Shown: piece by piece, positions 1 to 8,508 of the stretch | Layout of the letters: each line of letters starts with the position of its first letter | Numbering within the stretch: the stretch's first letter is position 1 | Assembly: GCA_035443185.1 (NCBI GenBank) | Contig: DAORRV010000004.1 | Span: 22,442-86,441, forward strand | From: UBA2330 sp035443185 | GTDB taxonomy: Bacteria; Bacteroidota; Ignavibacteria; Tepidaquicellales; Tepidaquicellaceae | DNA: 64,000 bases | Direction: 5' to 3' | The notes under the pieces: model-generated | What the model was told of the DNA's origin: nothing | Seen by the model: only the letters and a program-made list of their open reading frames with translations | Databases searched by the model: none | Program-made: the position numbers and the translations under genes

Positions 1-679
1 TTTCATCATGATCGAGTTCATCAGCAAGCATATCAGTTTTATTTGAATATTTAAAATCTTTAATATATTCTTTTATGATAACATCATTTTCAGGTACGAT
101 CTCACAAAATTTTAAATCAAGATCAGGACAATCATTCCAAAGATTACTCCACCAATCAAGTGATTTGATATAATCCGGATTATCGTCAATGTTGATTTTC
201 TTTTCAGCTATTCTGTCTTTTTCATATTGTTCATTATGTGTGCAAATATCAACAATCCCAATCTGACCTCCGGGTTTTAAAAATTTTGTAATATAATCAG
301 TAAATCCAAAGTCAGTTCCGAAATACATAAATGAGTCCACTGCAATTATCAGATCAAAAAATTCCTCAGGGAACGGAAGTGCATTTGCTTCTAATTTCAA
401 TGGCAGAACATTTTCCTCGCATCCCATTTCTCTTATTCTATTGAGGTTTGAAGAAGGATTCATTTTTGGATCCACAGCCCAGACTTTTGAATTAAATTCA
501 TTTGCCAGAAAAATAGCACTGATAGCTTTGCCACATCCAAGATCAAGAATTTTCATTCCTGAATTCATATTAAGAATTTCACAAAGGCATTCAAGATTGT
601 ATAATACGTTCTCACCGAGTGAATTTCTTCTGACCCAGCTTTCATTATACCTTGAGCTTAAAGGAAAAAGCTTTTCCAT
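1..679 (-). CDS. SAM-dependent methyltransferase (C-terminus cut by window edge)
   Basis: The reading frame is open to base 1, so the 3' end lies outside the window. The visible part has a class I Rossmann methyltransferase core: the SAM-binding loop reads LDLGCGKA, followed by an acidic VWAVDP strand end and a FFDLIIAVDSFMYFG segment matching motifs II/III. The substrate cannot be told. I place the start at the ATG at 679 because an AAAAGGG Shine-Dalgarno-like stretch sits about five bases before it; an in-frame ATG at 694 is an alternative that would add five residues. It is the last gene of a leftward run and is separated from the small gene at 712-1023 by about 30 bases, so the two may be cotranscribed. 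Confidence 0.8.
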   Translation of the reverse strand, partial: MEKLFPLSSRYNESWVRRNSLGENVLYNLECLCEILNMNSGMKILDLGCGKAISAIFLANEFNSKVWAVDPKMNPSSNLNRIREMGCEENVLPLKLEANALPFPEEFFDLIIAVDSFMYFGTDFGFTDYITKFLKPGGQIGIVDICTHNEQYEKDRIAEKKINIDDNPDYIKSLDWWSNLWNDCPDLDLKFCEIVPENDVIIKEYIKDFKYSNKTDMLADELDHDE

Positions 680-711
680 ATATACCCTTTTCATGATAGA
701 TTTTTTAAATT

Positions 712-1023
712 TTATTTTACTCTTTCAACAGGTACATTTTTAATGAATTCACTTATACTTAAATCTGCATACACTCCATATGCGTCTATTAAAATACCTT
801 TGGTACCTGAACTGGATGAAATAGCATATATAATTGACATATCATCTGGATTTGAATCTCCTTCATATCTTTCAGTTGATTCTATTTTTACATCTTCAGG
901 CCAAAAACTTTCACCTGTTTCCTTACATTTCAGCAGATCATTTTCAACTATAAAATCTTCGGTATATTCTTTTTTTCTGAACTCTTCAATTGACTCTACC
1001 AGTGTTCTTATTTTTTTTTCCAA
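712..1023 (-). CDS. Small conserved protein of the Bacteroidota 'DAYGVYA' family
   Basis: A 103-residue soluble protein. The pattern YTEDF near the N-terminus, SNPDDMSIIYAI in the middle and KGILIDAYGVYAD near the end matches a small family widespread in Bacteroidota that is often mislabelled phosphoribosylpyrophosphate synthetase. It is far too short for that enzyme and has no PRPP-binding loop, so no function should be assigned. The start is TTG at 1023: an AGGAG sits seven bases upstream and there is no earlier or nearby in-frame ATG. An overlapping open frame on the plus strand (743-1042) was judged a shadow. Confidence 0.75.
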   Translation of the reverse strand: MEKKIRTLVESIEEFRKKEYTEDFIVENDLLKCKETGESFWPEDVKIESTERYEGDSNPDDMSIIYAISSSSGTKGILIDAYGVYADLSISEFIKNVPVERVK

Positions 1024-1244
1024 AATTAAACTCCTTGATTAATTGATTTTTAATTTTAATTTCAAAAATTGTTCAGTACAAATTTGACTCTTAAGTGTTT
1101 TTAGCAATTGTTTACAGACTCCCTTGCAATTCTTCAATCAATGAATTAGTTAGAATAACTCGTTCCCTTTTTGCGGTGAAAGTATACTTGATTACTTTGT
1201 TTTATTTCCCCACATTAACATTTGTATTTCAGTATAAAAAGGAA

Positions 1245-1286
1245 CCTGCCCCGATCATCCCCCAATGATCATAAAAACAGGGCAGG
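1245..1286 (-). terminator. Rho-independent terminator, leftward
   Basis: CCTGCCC (1245-1251) pairs with GGGCAGG (1280-1286), and inside it GATCAT (1253-1258) pairs with ATGATC (1265-1270). Read on the minus strand the stem is followed by TTCCTTTTTAT, a T-rich tail. It lies just after the acidic-protein gene (ending at 1318) and probably ends that transcript. Confidence 0.6.
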
Positions 1287-1317
1287 ATTATTGATGGAAG
1301 TATTTCTATTGATGGAA

Positions 1318-1743
1318 TTATAAGAACATTTGATTTCTGTTTCTAGAATTGTTTAATATTTTATTTTCTCTGTTCTCACTGACTTTCCTTTCATCCGGAT
1401 CATCATCAGTGATTTTTTCTATATCAGGATTTAAAACAGATTCCTTGTCTGAAGCATTATTATCTGTTTCTAGTTTTTGATGTCTAAGTTTATAGATTTT
1501 ATCATCTTTTTTTCTCAGCTCCTCTTCCAGTATTATTTCCTTGACTGTTTTATATTTGTTATCTTCGTGATCTAATAAACTGATAGTATAATCTGAAAGT
1601 GAAATTTCCGGTCCGTCCGGTATCACTTCTTCATTTGGGAAAATGTCCAAAGAAAGATCCTTTCCTAATTCTACATCAGTTTCATTTTTGGTTTCAAAAA
1701 TTTCACTCTTAGTTTCGCCATTGCTGACTCTTTTGTTATTCAT
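1318..1743 (-). CDS. Acidic, low-complexity small protein under a sigma-54-type promoter
   Basis: A 141-residue protein with no family that I recognise. It is rich in Asp, Glu, Lys and Asn, has no membrane segment or signal peptide, and looks largely disordered. A possible helical stretch (residues about 70-90, KEIILEEELRKKDDKIYKLR) might form a short coiled coil. The start is the ATG at 1743 because GGAG sits seven bases before it; a longer frame opening at a TTG (1755) would swallow that Shine-Dalgarno. It has its own promoter with a good -24/-12 sequence at 1797-1813 and a terminator at 1245-1286, so it seems to be a single-gene unit. It lies next to the sigma-54 activator gene, so it may be a target of that system; this is inference. 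Confidence 0.6.
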   Translation of the reverse strand: MNNKRVSNGETKSEIFETKNETDVELGKDLSLDIFPNEEVIPDGPEISLSDYTISLLDHEDNKYKTVKEIILEEELRKKDDKIYKLRHQKLETDNNASDKESVLNPDIEKITDDDPDERKVSENRENKILNNSRNRNQMFL

Positions 1744-1796
1744 AATAAACTCCAATTTATTTTATGAAATTGTTTATTAAACTTTACAAAGGAGTA

Positions 1797-1813
1797 TGCA
1801 CATAGTGTGCCAT
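1797..1813 (-). promoter_or_regulatory. Sigma-54 (-24/-12) promoter
   Basis: Read leftward the bases are ATGGCACA-CTAT-GTGCA, against the sigma-54 consensus TTGGCACR-N4-TTGCW: seven of eight -24 positions and four of five -12 positions match, with both invariant GG and GC pairs and correct spacing. It lies about 54 bases before the ATG at 1743. The next gene upstream (2042-3391) encodes a sigma-54 activator. Confidence 0.7.
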
Positions 1814-2041
1814 AGATTGAAACTTAATTTTTAGAAGTTTTATCACATTAATATATACTACGATAATATATTTTATGACAATAGTGTCTGAAATTGTCGT
1901 AATTAAGAATGAAAATGAAGAGAATATATATGATTTGTATTTTAGAACTTGGGGATTACAGACGGACATATCAATCTGTAAAATTTGAGGTATTAAACAA
2001 TACTTATTGAAAAAGAATAATATGGAATAAAATTATTGAAA

Positions 2042-3391
2042 TTATGTTATTCCAAGTTTTTTTAATTTTCTGTAAAGTGTCCTTTCATTCATATTTAATA
2101 TTTTTGCTGCAATGGTTTTATTGTCACCGGCTTTTTTCAAAGCATCTAATATCAATTCTTTTTCAGCATCTTGTTTTGCATCTGAATAAGATATTTTTGA
2201 TTCTGATACATCGGAATTGTTAAATTTAATTTCATCGGGTATATCTATAGACTTAATCTCATCTCCTTTGTTTAGTAAAACTCCTCTTCTAATTACATTT
2301 CTTAGCTCTCTGACATTTCCAAACCAACTGTGGGAAACGAGTTTTTCCATGACTTTATCAGATACACTTTTAATGTTTTTGTTTAATTCCTGATTTGATT
2401 CTTTTATAAAATGTTCTACCAGTAATTTTATATCATCTTTTCTGTCTCTTAATGCCGGCAATTCCAGATAAAATTCATTCAATCTGTAATACAGATCCTG
2501 TCTGAACTTTTTGTTGTTTACAGCATCTGCAAGCTTTATATTTGTGGCAGAAATAATTCTGATGTTTAGTTTTACCGGACTCTTAGCTCCGAGTCTGGTT
2601 ACTTTTCTGTCCTGTATGACTCTCAGTAATTTTATCTGATTGGAATCAGACAGATTGGTGATCTCATCCAAAAAGATAGTCCCTTCATTTGCAAGTTCAA
2701 ATTTACCTTCTTTTGCCGATTTAGCATCTGTAAATGCTCCTTTTTCATGTCCAAATAATTCACTTTCAATAAGACTTTCAGGAATTGCTCCGCAGTCAAC
2801 TGCTATAAAACTTTTATCTTTTCTTTCACTAAGGTTGTGGATCATACATGCTATTACTTCTTTACCGGTTCCGCTTTCACCTTCGAGCAGTACACTTAAT
2901 TTGGTTGGTGAAACTATTTTTACCTGTTCGAAAACTTTTTTCATAGCATCACATTCACCTATAACTTCACCTTTAATATTAGAGGAATCAATTTTCTTTC
3001 TAAGCAAATTTACTTCCTGATTCAAATACTTCAGTTCAAGAGTTTTTCTAATTGTAATAATTATTGCTTCATTATCAAAAGGCTTTGTTATAAAATCGTG
3101 AGCACCTGCTTTCATTGCCTCGACTGCAGTTTTTATTTCTCCATAAGCTGTAAGCATGATCACAGGCAATAACTTGTTTATTTTTTTGATCTCTCTTAAA
3201 ATTTCTAATCCGTTCATTCCGGGAAGTCTCATGTCAAGTATTACAAGACCATATGACTGATCTTTTGTCAATTCTTTTAATGCAAGATTTCCGTTTTCAA
3301 CCGCTTTGCAGATGAAATCTGATTCTTCAAGTAATTCTGTAAGTGTAAATCTTAATGTTTCATTATCGTCTACAATTAATACCTTCTCCAT
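2042..3391 (-). CDS. NtrC-family sigma-54-dependent response regulator
   Basis: A 449-residue transcription activator with the full three-part layout. The receiver domain (about 1-120) has the acidic pair D8-D9, phosphoacceptor D53 and the conserved lysine in ITKPF near 103. The AAA+ domain (about 140-370) has Walker A GESGTGKE at 171-178, the sigma-54-contacting GAFTDA loop at 218-223 (the common GAFTGA with D for the second G) and Walker B TIFLDE. The C-terminal Fis-type helix-turn-helix covers about 420-446. It should hydrolyse ATP to open sigma-54 RNA polymerase complexes after phosphorylation. It follows the histidine kinase gene with a two-base gap, so the two are a cotranscribed pair. 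Confidence 0.95.
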   Translation of the reverse strand: MEKVLIVDDNETLRFTLTELLEESDFICKAVENGNLALKELTKDQSYGLVILDMRLPGMNGLEILREIKKINKLLPVIMLTAYGEIKTAVEAMKAGAHDFITKPFDNEAIIITIRKTLELKYLNQEVNLLRKKIDSSNIKGEVIGECDAMKKVFEQVKIVSPTKLSVLLEGESGTGKEVIACMIHNLSERKDKSFIAVDCGAIPESLIESELFGHEKGAFTDAKSAKEGKFELANEGTIFLDEITNLSDSNQIKLLRVIQDRKVTRLGAKSPVKLNIRIISATNIKLADAVNNKKFRQDLYYRLNEFYLELPALRDRKDDIKLLVEHFIKESNQELNKNIKSVSDKVMEKLVSHSWFGNVRELRNVIRRGVLLNKGDEIKSIDIPDEIKFNNSDVSESKISYSDAKQDAEKELILDALKKAGDNKTIAAKILNMNERTLYRKLKKLGIT

Positions 3392-3393
3392 TA

Positions 3394-6300
3394 TTATAAT
3401 TTATTGTTAGTTAATGGGAATTTTATTTTTATTGTTGTGCCTTTCCCTAAAACACTCTCTATTTCATATGTTCCATGATGTGATTTGATTGTCTGATATG
3501 CAAGTCCCATTCCCAGTCCGACACCTTCATCTTTTGTTGTAAAGAATGGTTCAAGGATCTTGTCTAAATTCTCTGCGGGAATTCCGATACCCGTATCTAT
3601 AAATTCTATTCTTATCATTTCACTTTCACTTTCCAGTCTTACTTTTATCGTCAGATCACCTCCTTCATTCATTGCTTCTATAGCGTTTGAAACAAAATTC
3701 ATTAATGCTGCTTCCAGTTTAAGTTTATCAATATTCATTGTAGGAATCTCGTCCGGAGAATCAAAGATAACATTAATATCAGACGATTTACATCTTGCTT
3801 CTACGCTTTCAATTATATTTTCAAGGATATCAATAACATTCACAGAACTGTATTTGAGCTCTCCGGGTGATGCAAAATTTAGTAAACTCTTAATGATCTT
3901 ATTTGCAATATCAACATTTGTAATAATGTAATTCAGTCTTCTTTTGTTTTTTACATCAATATCTGCCTTGGTGATCATTTGTGCAAGACTGCTGATATTT
4001 GCCAATGGATTTCTTATTTCGTGAGCTACTCCGGATGAAAATCTTCCAAGAGCAGCAAGCTTTTCATTATAAATAAGTTCTTTTTGTGTAGCAATTAGTT
4101 TAGCATTTATTATCCTTAATTCCTCTTCAGCTTGTCTGATCTCTGTTACATCATGTGCAGTTCCAAACATTCTGATGACATTATTATCTTCATCAAGATG
4201 TATTTCACCCTGAGAATTAATGATCTTTTCTTTACCGTCCTGACTTTTAAGTCTGTGATAAAAGTCGAAAGTTGTTTTGTTAATAAGAGCATTCTGAATG
4301 ATTTTTTGAACTCGATCTACATCAGATTCATGTATTCCACTGAGATAATTTTCAAAAGTAGGTTTAAAATCATCTCTTTTCACACCAAAAATTCGGTACA
4401 ATTCATCGGACCAGGTAATTTTGTTGTTGATCACGTCCCATTCCCAATTACCAAGTTTGGCTATGTGCTGCGCATCATTTAGTTTATTCTCACTTTGTCT
4501 GATCTTATTAATAGTTTCAATTTTATCATAAAGACTTCCGATTTCAATTCCAATATTATTAATACAATTTAGTATTTCCGGATCTATTTCTTCTTCATCT
4601 ATTTTAAAAAATTCCAGAATACCTATTATTTCATTATTCATAAAAATCGGCACCCATATGCCGGTCTTGAGACCCAGCTCGTTTACAACATCCAGTCTCA
4701 GGATAATATTTTTTTCTTTAATTTCTCTAAATTTTATCCATTCTGATTTTTGATCTAATAATTTCTTACCCGGATAACCTTCACCTTTATTAAAAATTAA
4801 GTTTTCAGAAATTTCTTTGAATTTATAACTGCTTTCCGGCATATCTTTATTCCAAATCTTCGAAGAAACAAATTTATCATTTTTAATAAGAAAACAATGT
4901 CCAATTTCCCAGTGGGTATATTCACATATCTTATTTATGGAATATTGTATACCAGAATTTAAATCAAAAATATTATTTGTGTAGCTAATTACATCATTGA
5001 GAACAAGCAAAAGGTTGTTCCTTTTTAGGATTAAATCCTCTGCTTTTTTAATTTCAGTCATATCCTGACAAATACCTACCCAGGCATTTGCAGATCCGTC
5101 ATCATTTTTAATTGCTGATGTAGAAAGATATGTATAAAAATTTGTACCGTCATATTTTTTTGTAAGTAATTCACCTTTCCAGCCGTTTTCAAAAGAACTC
5201 TTTAGAATTTTATTTTTAATTTCAGGAATTATATCTTTTAAGATCGGTACTTCTTTTCCAATTAATTCTTTATCTTCAAATCCATAAGTTTGCTCAAATG
5301 CCTCATTTACAAAAAGTATATTATTGTTTTGATCTGCTATAAACACACTGTCTTTCATACTTTTAATAGTATGGGCAAAAAGTTTTATCTTGTTTTGGAT
5401 TTTTTCCTTTTCTTCGCTTTCTTTTATAAGTTTTGATAAAGCATTTACTAGTTCAGCAGTTCTTATTTTTACATTTTCCTCTAATTCTAGATTTGATTTC
5501 AGAAGTCTATTTTCCGCTTTTTTTCTTTCTATAAAATTCCCAATCTGCCTTGCAGCGGATTCCAGTACAGCAATAAAATCCAGTCTCTCTTCCATACTTT
5601 TTTTACTTAGACATTCTATCATTGCTATTATTTCAGTTCCACTCGATATCGGGATCTCGAGTCCGGATAGCCAGCCCATTTTCTTTGGATCATATTTAAA
5701 GTTTGGATCTTCAATAAAATGCATATCTTTTTTCCAAACGGATTTTCCTTTATCAAGTAATTCTTGAAAGCCTTTGTCTTTGGAAAATGTTTTTTTTGTA
5801 TCATTTGAATTTTCAAATTCCCTGATACTGTTTTCATCTTTTCCCCAAAGAGAATTAATCTTAACGAATTCATGATTATCATCTATTGTCCACAAAATTC
5901 CAAAGTCCCAATCCATACCGGTACATATATTTTCCAACAATTTATTTGAAGCTTCTTCAAGTGTTTTTGATTCGGAAAGAGTTTTTGAAATTTCATACTG
6001 TATCTTCAAAAACTTTTCATTTTTAATCCTTTCATTTATGTCAGTACAGGATCCTGTATAACCTGCAAAATAATTTCCCTCATATCTTGGTGTTCCTTTA
6101 CTATAAATCCAGATATATTCCCCTGTGTTATTTTTTAATCTGAATTCCATATCAAATGGAATTCTTTTATCAAAAGAATCTTCATATATCTGAATGCATT
6201 TTTGCAGATCATCCGGATGCATTCCGTGAAGCCATCCATATCCGGATTCTTCTTCCATTGTCCTTCCTGTAAAATTTAGCCATTCCCTGTTAAAATATGA

Positions 6301-7215
6301 AAATTGTTTGTTATTGTCCGTCATCCATATTAATACAGGTGCTGAATCAGCCATTATTCTGAATCTGTACTCACTTTCTCTTAAATTATCTTCGATTTTT
6401 TTTCTTACGGAAACTTCATTTGATAACTTCTCATTAGCTTCTCTTAATTTTTCAGTCCTGTCTTCTACTCTGCTCTCCATCTCTTCATAAGATTTCATCA
6501 GCAGATCTTCGGCTTTACTTTTATTTTTGATCAGTCTTTCTGAAATGAATAAAGATAAGCCTATTACAATAAATGAAAAAATACTAATTGCTATAATGAA
6601 GTCCTGGATTGTAGAATTAATTCTTTCTGCTTTCTTATTTTCATTTTTGAAATATGAAAGTTCATTAAATTTTAATTCCTGAATTATTTTATTTATATAC
6701 ATCAGGTTCTTTTGAACTTCATTTTCAACCTTAATCTGTTTCTTGTATTTTTCAGCAGCAGAATAATTATATTTTATAGAATCTAAAACAATAGAATTTG
6801 TTAACTCAAGATTCAGATCTGATAATGAATCCAATGAATTGACAAGCATATACTGCTCGGGCTTAATTGAGGCAAGTTTTTTTAGAGTAATTATCTGAGA
6901 ATGAATATTCAACATCAAAGAATCATATTTATTAAGATAATCAACTTCCCCTGTTATGATGTAACCTCTTCTTACAAGTGGGATTTCGAGCGTGTTAACA
7001 TTAATGTCTTCTACTTTTTTCAGAATTTCATTAGAATTGTTGACCCAACTGATATCTGATTTATATCTGTCAATATTATGGTAAGTAATAATGCTTAATA
7101 TAAATACAATTAACAGGAATATTAAAAATGCAGCCGGAATAAACTTCTCCAGCGGTAATTTTTTTTCCAGTTTTAGATACCTTCTCGAAAATTTTCCTTT
7201 TAAGTCAGGTTTCAT
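3394..7215 (-). CDS. Multi-sensor membrane histidine kinase (CHASE3-PAS-GAF-PAS-GAF-PAS)
   Basis: A 1273-residue sensor kinase, cognate partner of the adjacent NtrC-type regulator. Order: transmembrane helix (about 22-44); an extracytoplasmic helical region of CHASE3 type; a second helix (about 203-222); a coiled-coil linker; PAS (about 283-395); GAF (about 405-565); PAS (about 610-720); GAF (about 735-890); PAS (about 900-1020); then the dimerisation helix with phospho-acceptor H1065 in HEIRNP. The catalytic domain has the N box NFVSNAIEAM, DTGIGIP and GLGMGLA. No receiver domain is attached, so signalling goes out to the neighbour. The stacked PAS/GAF domains suggest several cytoplasmic inputs; no ligand can be named. 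Three TGTCA repeats at a 10-base period lie just before the start. Confidence 0.93.
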   Translation of the reverse strand: MKPDLKGKFSRRYLKLEKKLPLEKFIPAAFLIFLLIVFILSIITYHNIDRYKSDISWVNNSNEILKKVEDINVNTLEIPLVRRGYIITGEVDYLNKYDSLMLNIHSQIITLKKLASIKPEQYMLVNSLDSLSDLNLELTNSIVLDSIKYNYSAAEKYKKQIKVENEVQKNLMYINKIIQELKFNELSYFKNENKKAERINSTIQDFIIAISIFSFIVIGLSLFISERLIKNKSKAEDLLMKSYEEMESRVEDRTEKLREANEKLSNEVSVRKKIEDNLRESEYRFRIMADSAPVLIWMTDNNKQFSYFNREWLNFTGRTMEEESGYGWLHGMHPDDLQKCIQIYEDSFDKRIPFDMEFRLKNNTGEYIWIYSKGTPRYEGNYFAGYTGSCTDINERIKNEKFLKIQYEISKTLSESKTLEEASNKLLENICTGMDWDFGILWTIDDNHEFVKINSLWGKDENSIREFENSNDTKKTFSKDKGFQELLDKGKSVWKKDMHFIEDPNFKYDPKKMGWLSGLEIPISSGTEIIAMIECLSKKSMEERLDFIAVLESAARQIGNFIERKKAENRLLKSNLELEENVKIRTAELVNALSKLIKESEEKEKIQNKIKLFAHTIKSMKDSVFIADQNNNILFVNEAFEQTYGFEDKELIGKEVPILKDIIPEIKNKILKSSFENGWKGELLTKKYDGTNFYTYLSTSAIKNDDGSANAWVGICQDMTEIKKAEDLILKRNNLLLVLNDVISYTNNIFDLNSGIQYSINKICEYTHWEIGHCFLIKNDKFVSSKIWNKDMPESSYKFKEISENLIFNKGEGYPGKKLLDQKSEWIKFREIKEKNIILRLDVVNELGLKTGIWVPIFMNNEIIGILEFFKIDEEEIDPEILNCINNIGIEIGSLYDKIETINKIRQSENKLNDAQHIAKLGNWEWDVINNKITWSDELYRIFGVKRDDFKPTFENYLSGIHESDVDRVQKIIQNALINKTTFDFYHRLKSQDGKEKIINSQGEIHLDEDNNVIRMFGTAHDVTEIRQAEEELRIINAKLIATQKELIYNEKLAALGRFSSGVAHEIRNPLANISSLAQMITKADIDVKNKRRLNYIITNVDIANKIIKSLLNFASPGELKYSSVNVIDILENIIESVEARCKSSDINVIFDSPDEIPTMNIDKLKLEAALMNFVSNAIEAMNEGGDLTIKVRLESESEMIRIEFIDTGIGIPAENLDKILEPFFTTKDEGVGLGMGLAYQTIKSHHGTYEIESVLGKGTTIKIKFPLTNNKL

Positions 7216-7223
7216 TGTTTTTT

Positions 7224-7250
7224 ATTGACAATTTATGACACAATATGACA
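7224..7250 (-). promoter_or_regulatory. Three helically phased TGTCA repeats before the kinase gene
   Basis: On the plus strand TGACA ends at 7230, 7240 and 7250, preceded by AT, AT and AT (ATTGACA, TATGACA, TATGACA). The exact 10-base period places all three on the same face of the helix, as for a cooperatively bound regulator. They lie 9-35 bases before the kinase ATG (7215). The bound protein is unknown. Confidence 0.4.
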
Positions 7251-7310
7251 TAACATATTTAAGATTTTATTTAAAAGTTCCAATATAGATAATTTTTCAA
7301 ATCAAAATTC

Positions 7311-7327
7311 TTGGCACAGTAAATGAA
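7311..7327 (+). promoter_or_regulatory. Possible sigma-54 promoter before the outer-membrane protein gene
   Basis: TTGGCACA-GTAA-ATGAA: the -24 block is a perfect match to TTGGCACR, but the -12 block (ATGAA for TTGCW) keeps only the G of the invariant GC. It faces the barrel-protein gene 115 bases downstream and lies beside the sigma-54 activator locus. Weak on its own. Confidence 0.35.
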
Positions 7328-7441
7328 ATAATATATTTCAAATGCTGAATATATAATTTTCAAATAAGATACATTTTAAATTGAAAATTAACAAAACAAA
7401 TTATTTAGTGTTTTAAAAATTAAAATCAAAAAGGAGTAGTA

Positions 7442-8032
7442 ATGAAAACATCAATAAAGAGTATAATTATAATTACATTTATAACTATACTAACATCAGC
7501 AGGATATTCGCAAACTAAATATTCTACAACAAAGAAATCTTCTTACCCGCAATGGAGCGCAAGCCCGGTTGGTGGTGTAACAATCCCCGTAGGAGTGTTT
7601 GGTGATAATTTTAAGCCCGGAGCAAACTTGGGGGTTGACATCAGTTATAAAGTGAACAAAGAAGTAGGGTTTTATGGTAAACTTGGATATTATTTTCTCA
7701 CAAATAAAACTCAGGGCTTAGGTGATGGAAAAATGATGGAATACACTGTAGGTCCAAGATACTTTTTCACAGCAAAAAATTTGAAATCCGCAATATTTCT
7801 TGAAGCAGGAATGGGTGCATATACAATACAATATAACTCATATACTGTAAATCAAACTGTTGTACCGGAAATTACAAATACAAATTTCGGATACAATGCA
7901 GGGATAGGAGCAATATTGAATCTTGGAAGAGATGTGGATATGTTATTTAATGTAAAATATAATTCAGTTCTGACTGATGGTGGTTCTACTAGTTTTATAA
8001 CACCAATGCTTGGAATAGACTTTAGATTCTGA
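7442..8032 (+). CDS. Small outer-membrane beta-barrel protein
   Basis: A 196-residue exported protein. An N-terminal signal peptide (basic MKTSIKS, a hydrophobic core, cleavage near SAGYSQ) is followed by alternating hydrophobic strands such as LGVDISYKV, VGFYGKLGYYF and YTVGPRYFF, and it ends in FDFRF-like GIDFRF with a terminal aromatic residue, the usual C-terminal signal for outer-membrane insertion. The size fits an 8-stranded OmpX/OmpW-like porin-family barrel. AAGGAG lies just before the ATG. It is transcribed away from the kinase gene and has a candidate sigma-54 -24 element upstream; it could be an output of that two-component system. A hairpin terminator follows at 8052. Confidence 0.8.
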   Translation: MKTSIKSIIIITFITILTSAGYSQTKYSTTKKSSYPQWSASPVGGVTIPVGVFGDNFKPGANLGVDISYKVNKEVGFYGKLGYYFLTNKTQGLGDGKMMEYTVGPRYFFTAKNLKSAIFLEAGMGAYTIQYNSYTVNQTVVPEITNTNFGYNAGIGAILNLGRDVDMLFNVKYNSVLTDGGSTSFITPMLGIDFRF

Positions 8033-8051
8033 TAAAGATATATACAAACTA

Positions 8052-8078
8052 AGGCAGAAGAATTTATTTCTTCTGCCT
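8052..8078 (+). terminator. Rho-independent terminator after the barrel-protein gene
   Basis: A perfect 11-base stem, AGGCAGAAGAA (8052-8062) with TTCTTCTGCCT (8068-8078), a five-base loop and then ATTTTAAAAT. It separates the barrel-protein gene from the YtxH gene. Confidence 0.8.
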
Positions 8079-8111
8079 ATTTTAAAATAAAACAATAAGG
8101 AGAAATTCAAA

Positions 8112-8504
8112 ATGCAGCGAAATGAAGTAAACGGAAAAAGTTTTATTAGCGGTTTAATTACAGGCTCAATAGTTGGCGGGATCACAGCACTCTTATTTGC
8201 TCCAAAAAGCGGAAAAGAATTAAGAGTAGATATTTCAGATAAAAGTAACGAGCTGCTGGATGAAGCAAATTTTATGTTGCTCAATGCAAAAGAAAAAGCA
8301 TCTGATATAATCGATGTTGCAAACAAAAAAGCTGAACAGTTATTAACCGATACAAAAGATAAGATACATAGAATGACAGGAAATGCTGAGAATATGCTTA
8401 ATGAAGGCAAAAGCATTCTCGAGAATGAAACAGATAAGTTAAAAGATGCAGTAAAAAAAGGTTCCCAGGCTTATACAGATGAAAGAAATAAACAAAATAA
8501 GTAA
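8112..8504 (+). CDS. YtxH-domain envelope stress protein
   Basis: A 130-residue protein of the YtxH family. A glycine-rich membrane helix (residues about 12-30, SGLITGSIVGGITALLFAP) is followed by the family hallmark APKSGKELR and a long Lys/Glu/Ala-rich amphipathic helix. Family members are small, single-pass and general-stress induced in Bacillus and others; the molecular role is unknown. AAGGAG lies about nine bases before the start. The next gene starts four bases after the stop, so the two are cotranscribed. Confidence 0.85.
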   Translation: MQRNEVNGKSFISGLITGSIVGGITALLFAPKSGKELRVDISDKSNELLDEANFMLLNAKEKASDIIDVANKKAEQLLTDTKDKIHRMTGNAENMLNEGKSILENETDKLKDAVKKGSQAYTDERNKQNK

Positions 8505-8508
8505 TCTG

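Noticed and set aside
743..1042. 99-residue open frame on the plus strand
   Set aside because: It overlaps the minus-strand gene at 712-1023, which has family motifs and a Shine-Dalgarno; this frame is low complexity and Ser/Phe rich.
1784..1969. 61-residue open frame on the minus strand
   Set aside because: Low-complexity hydrophobic translation with no ribosome-binding site or family, and it covers the sigma-54 promoter.
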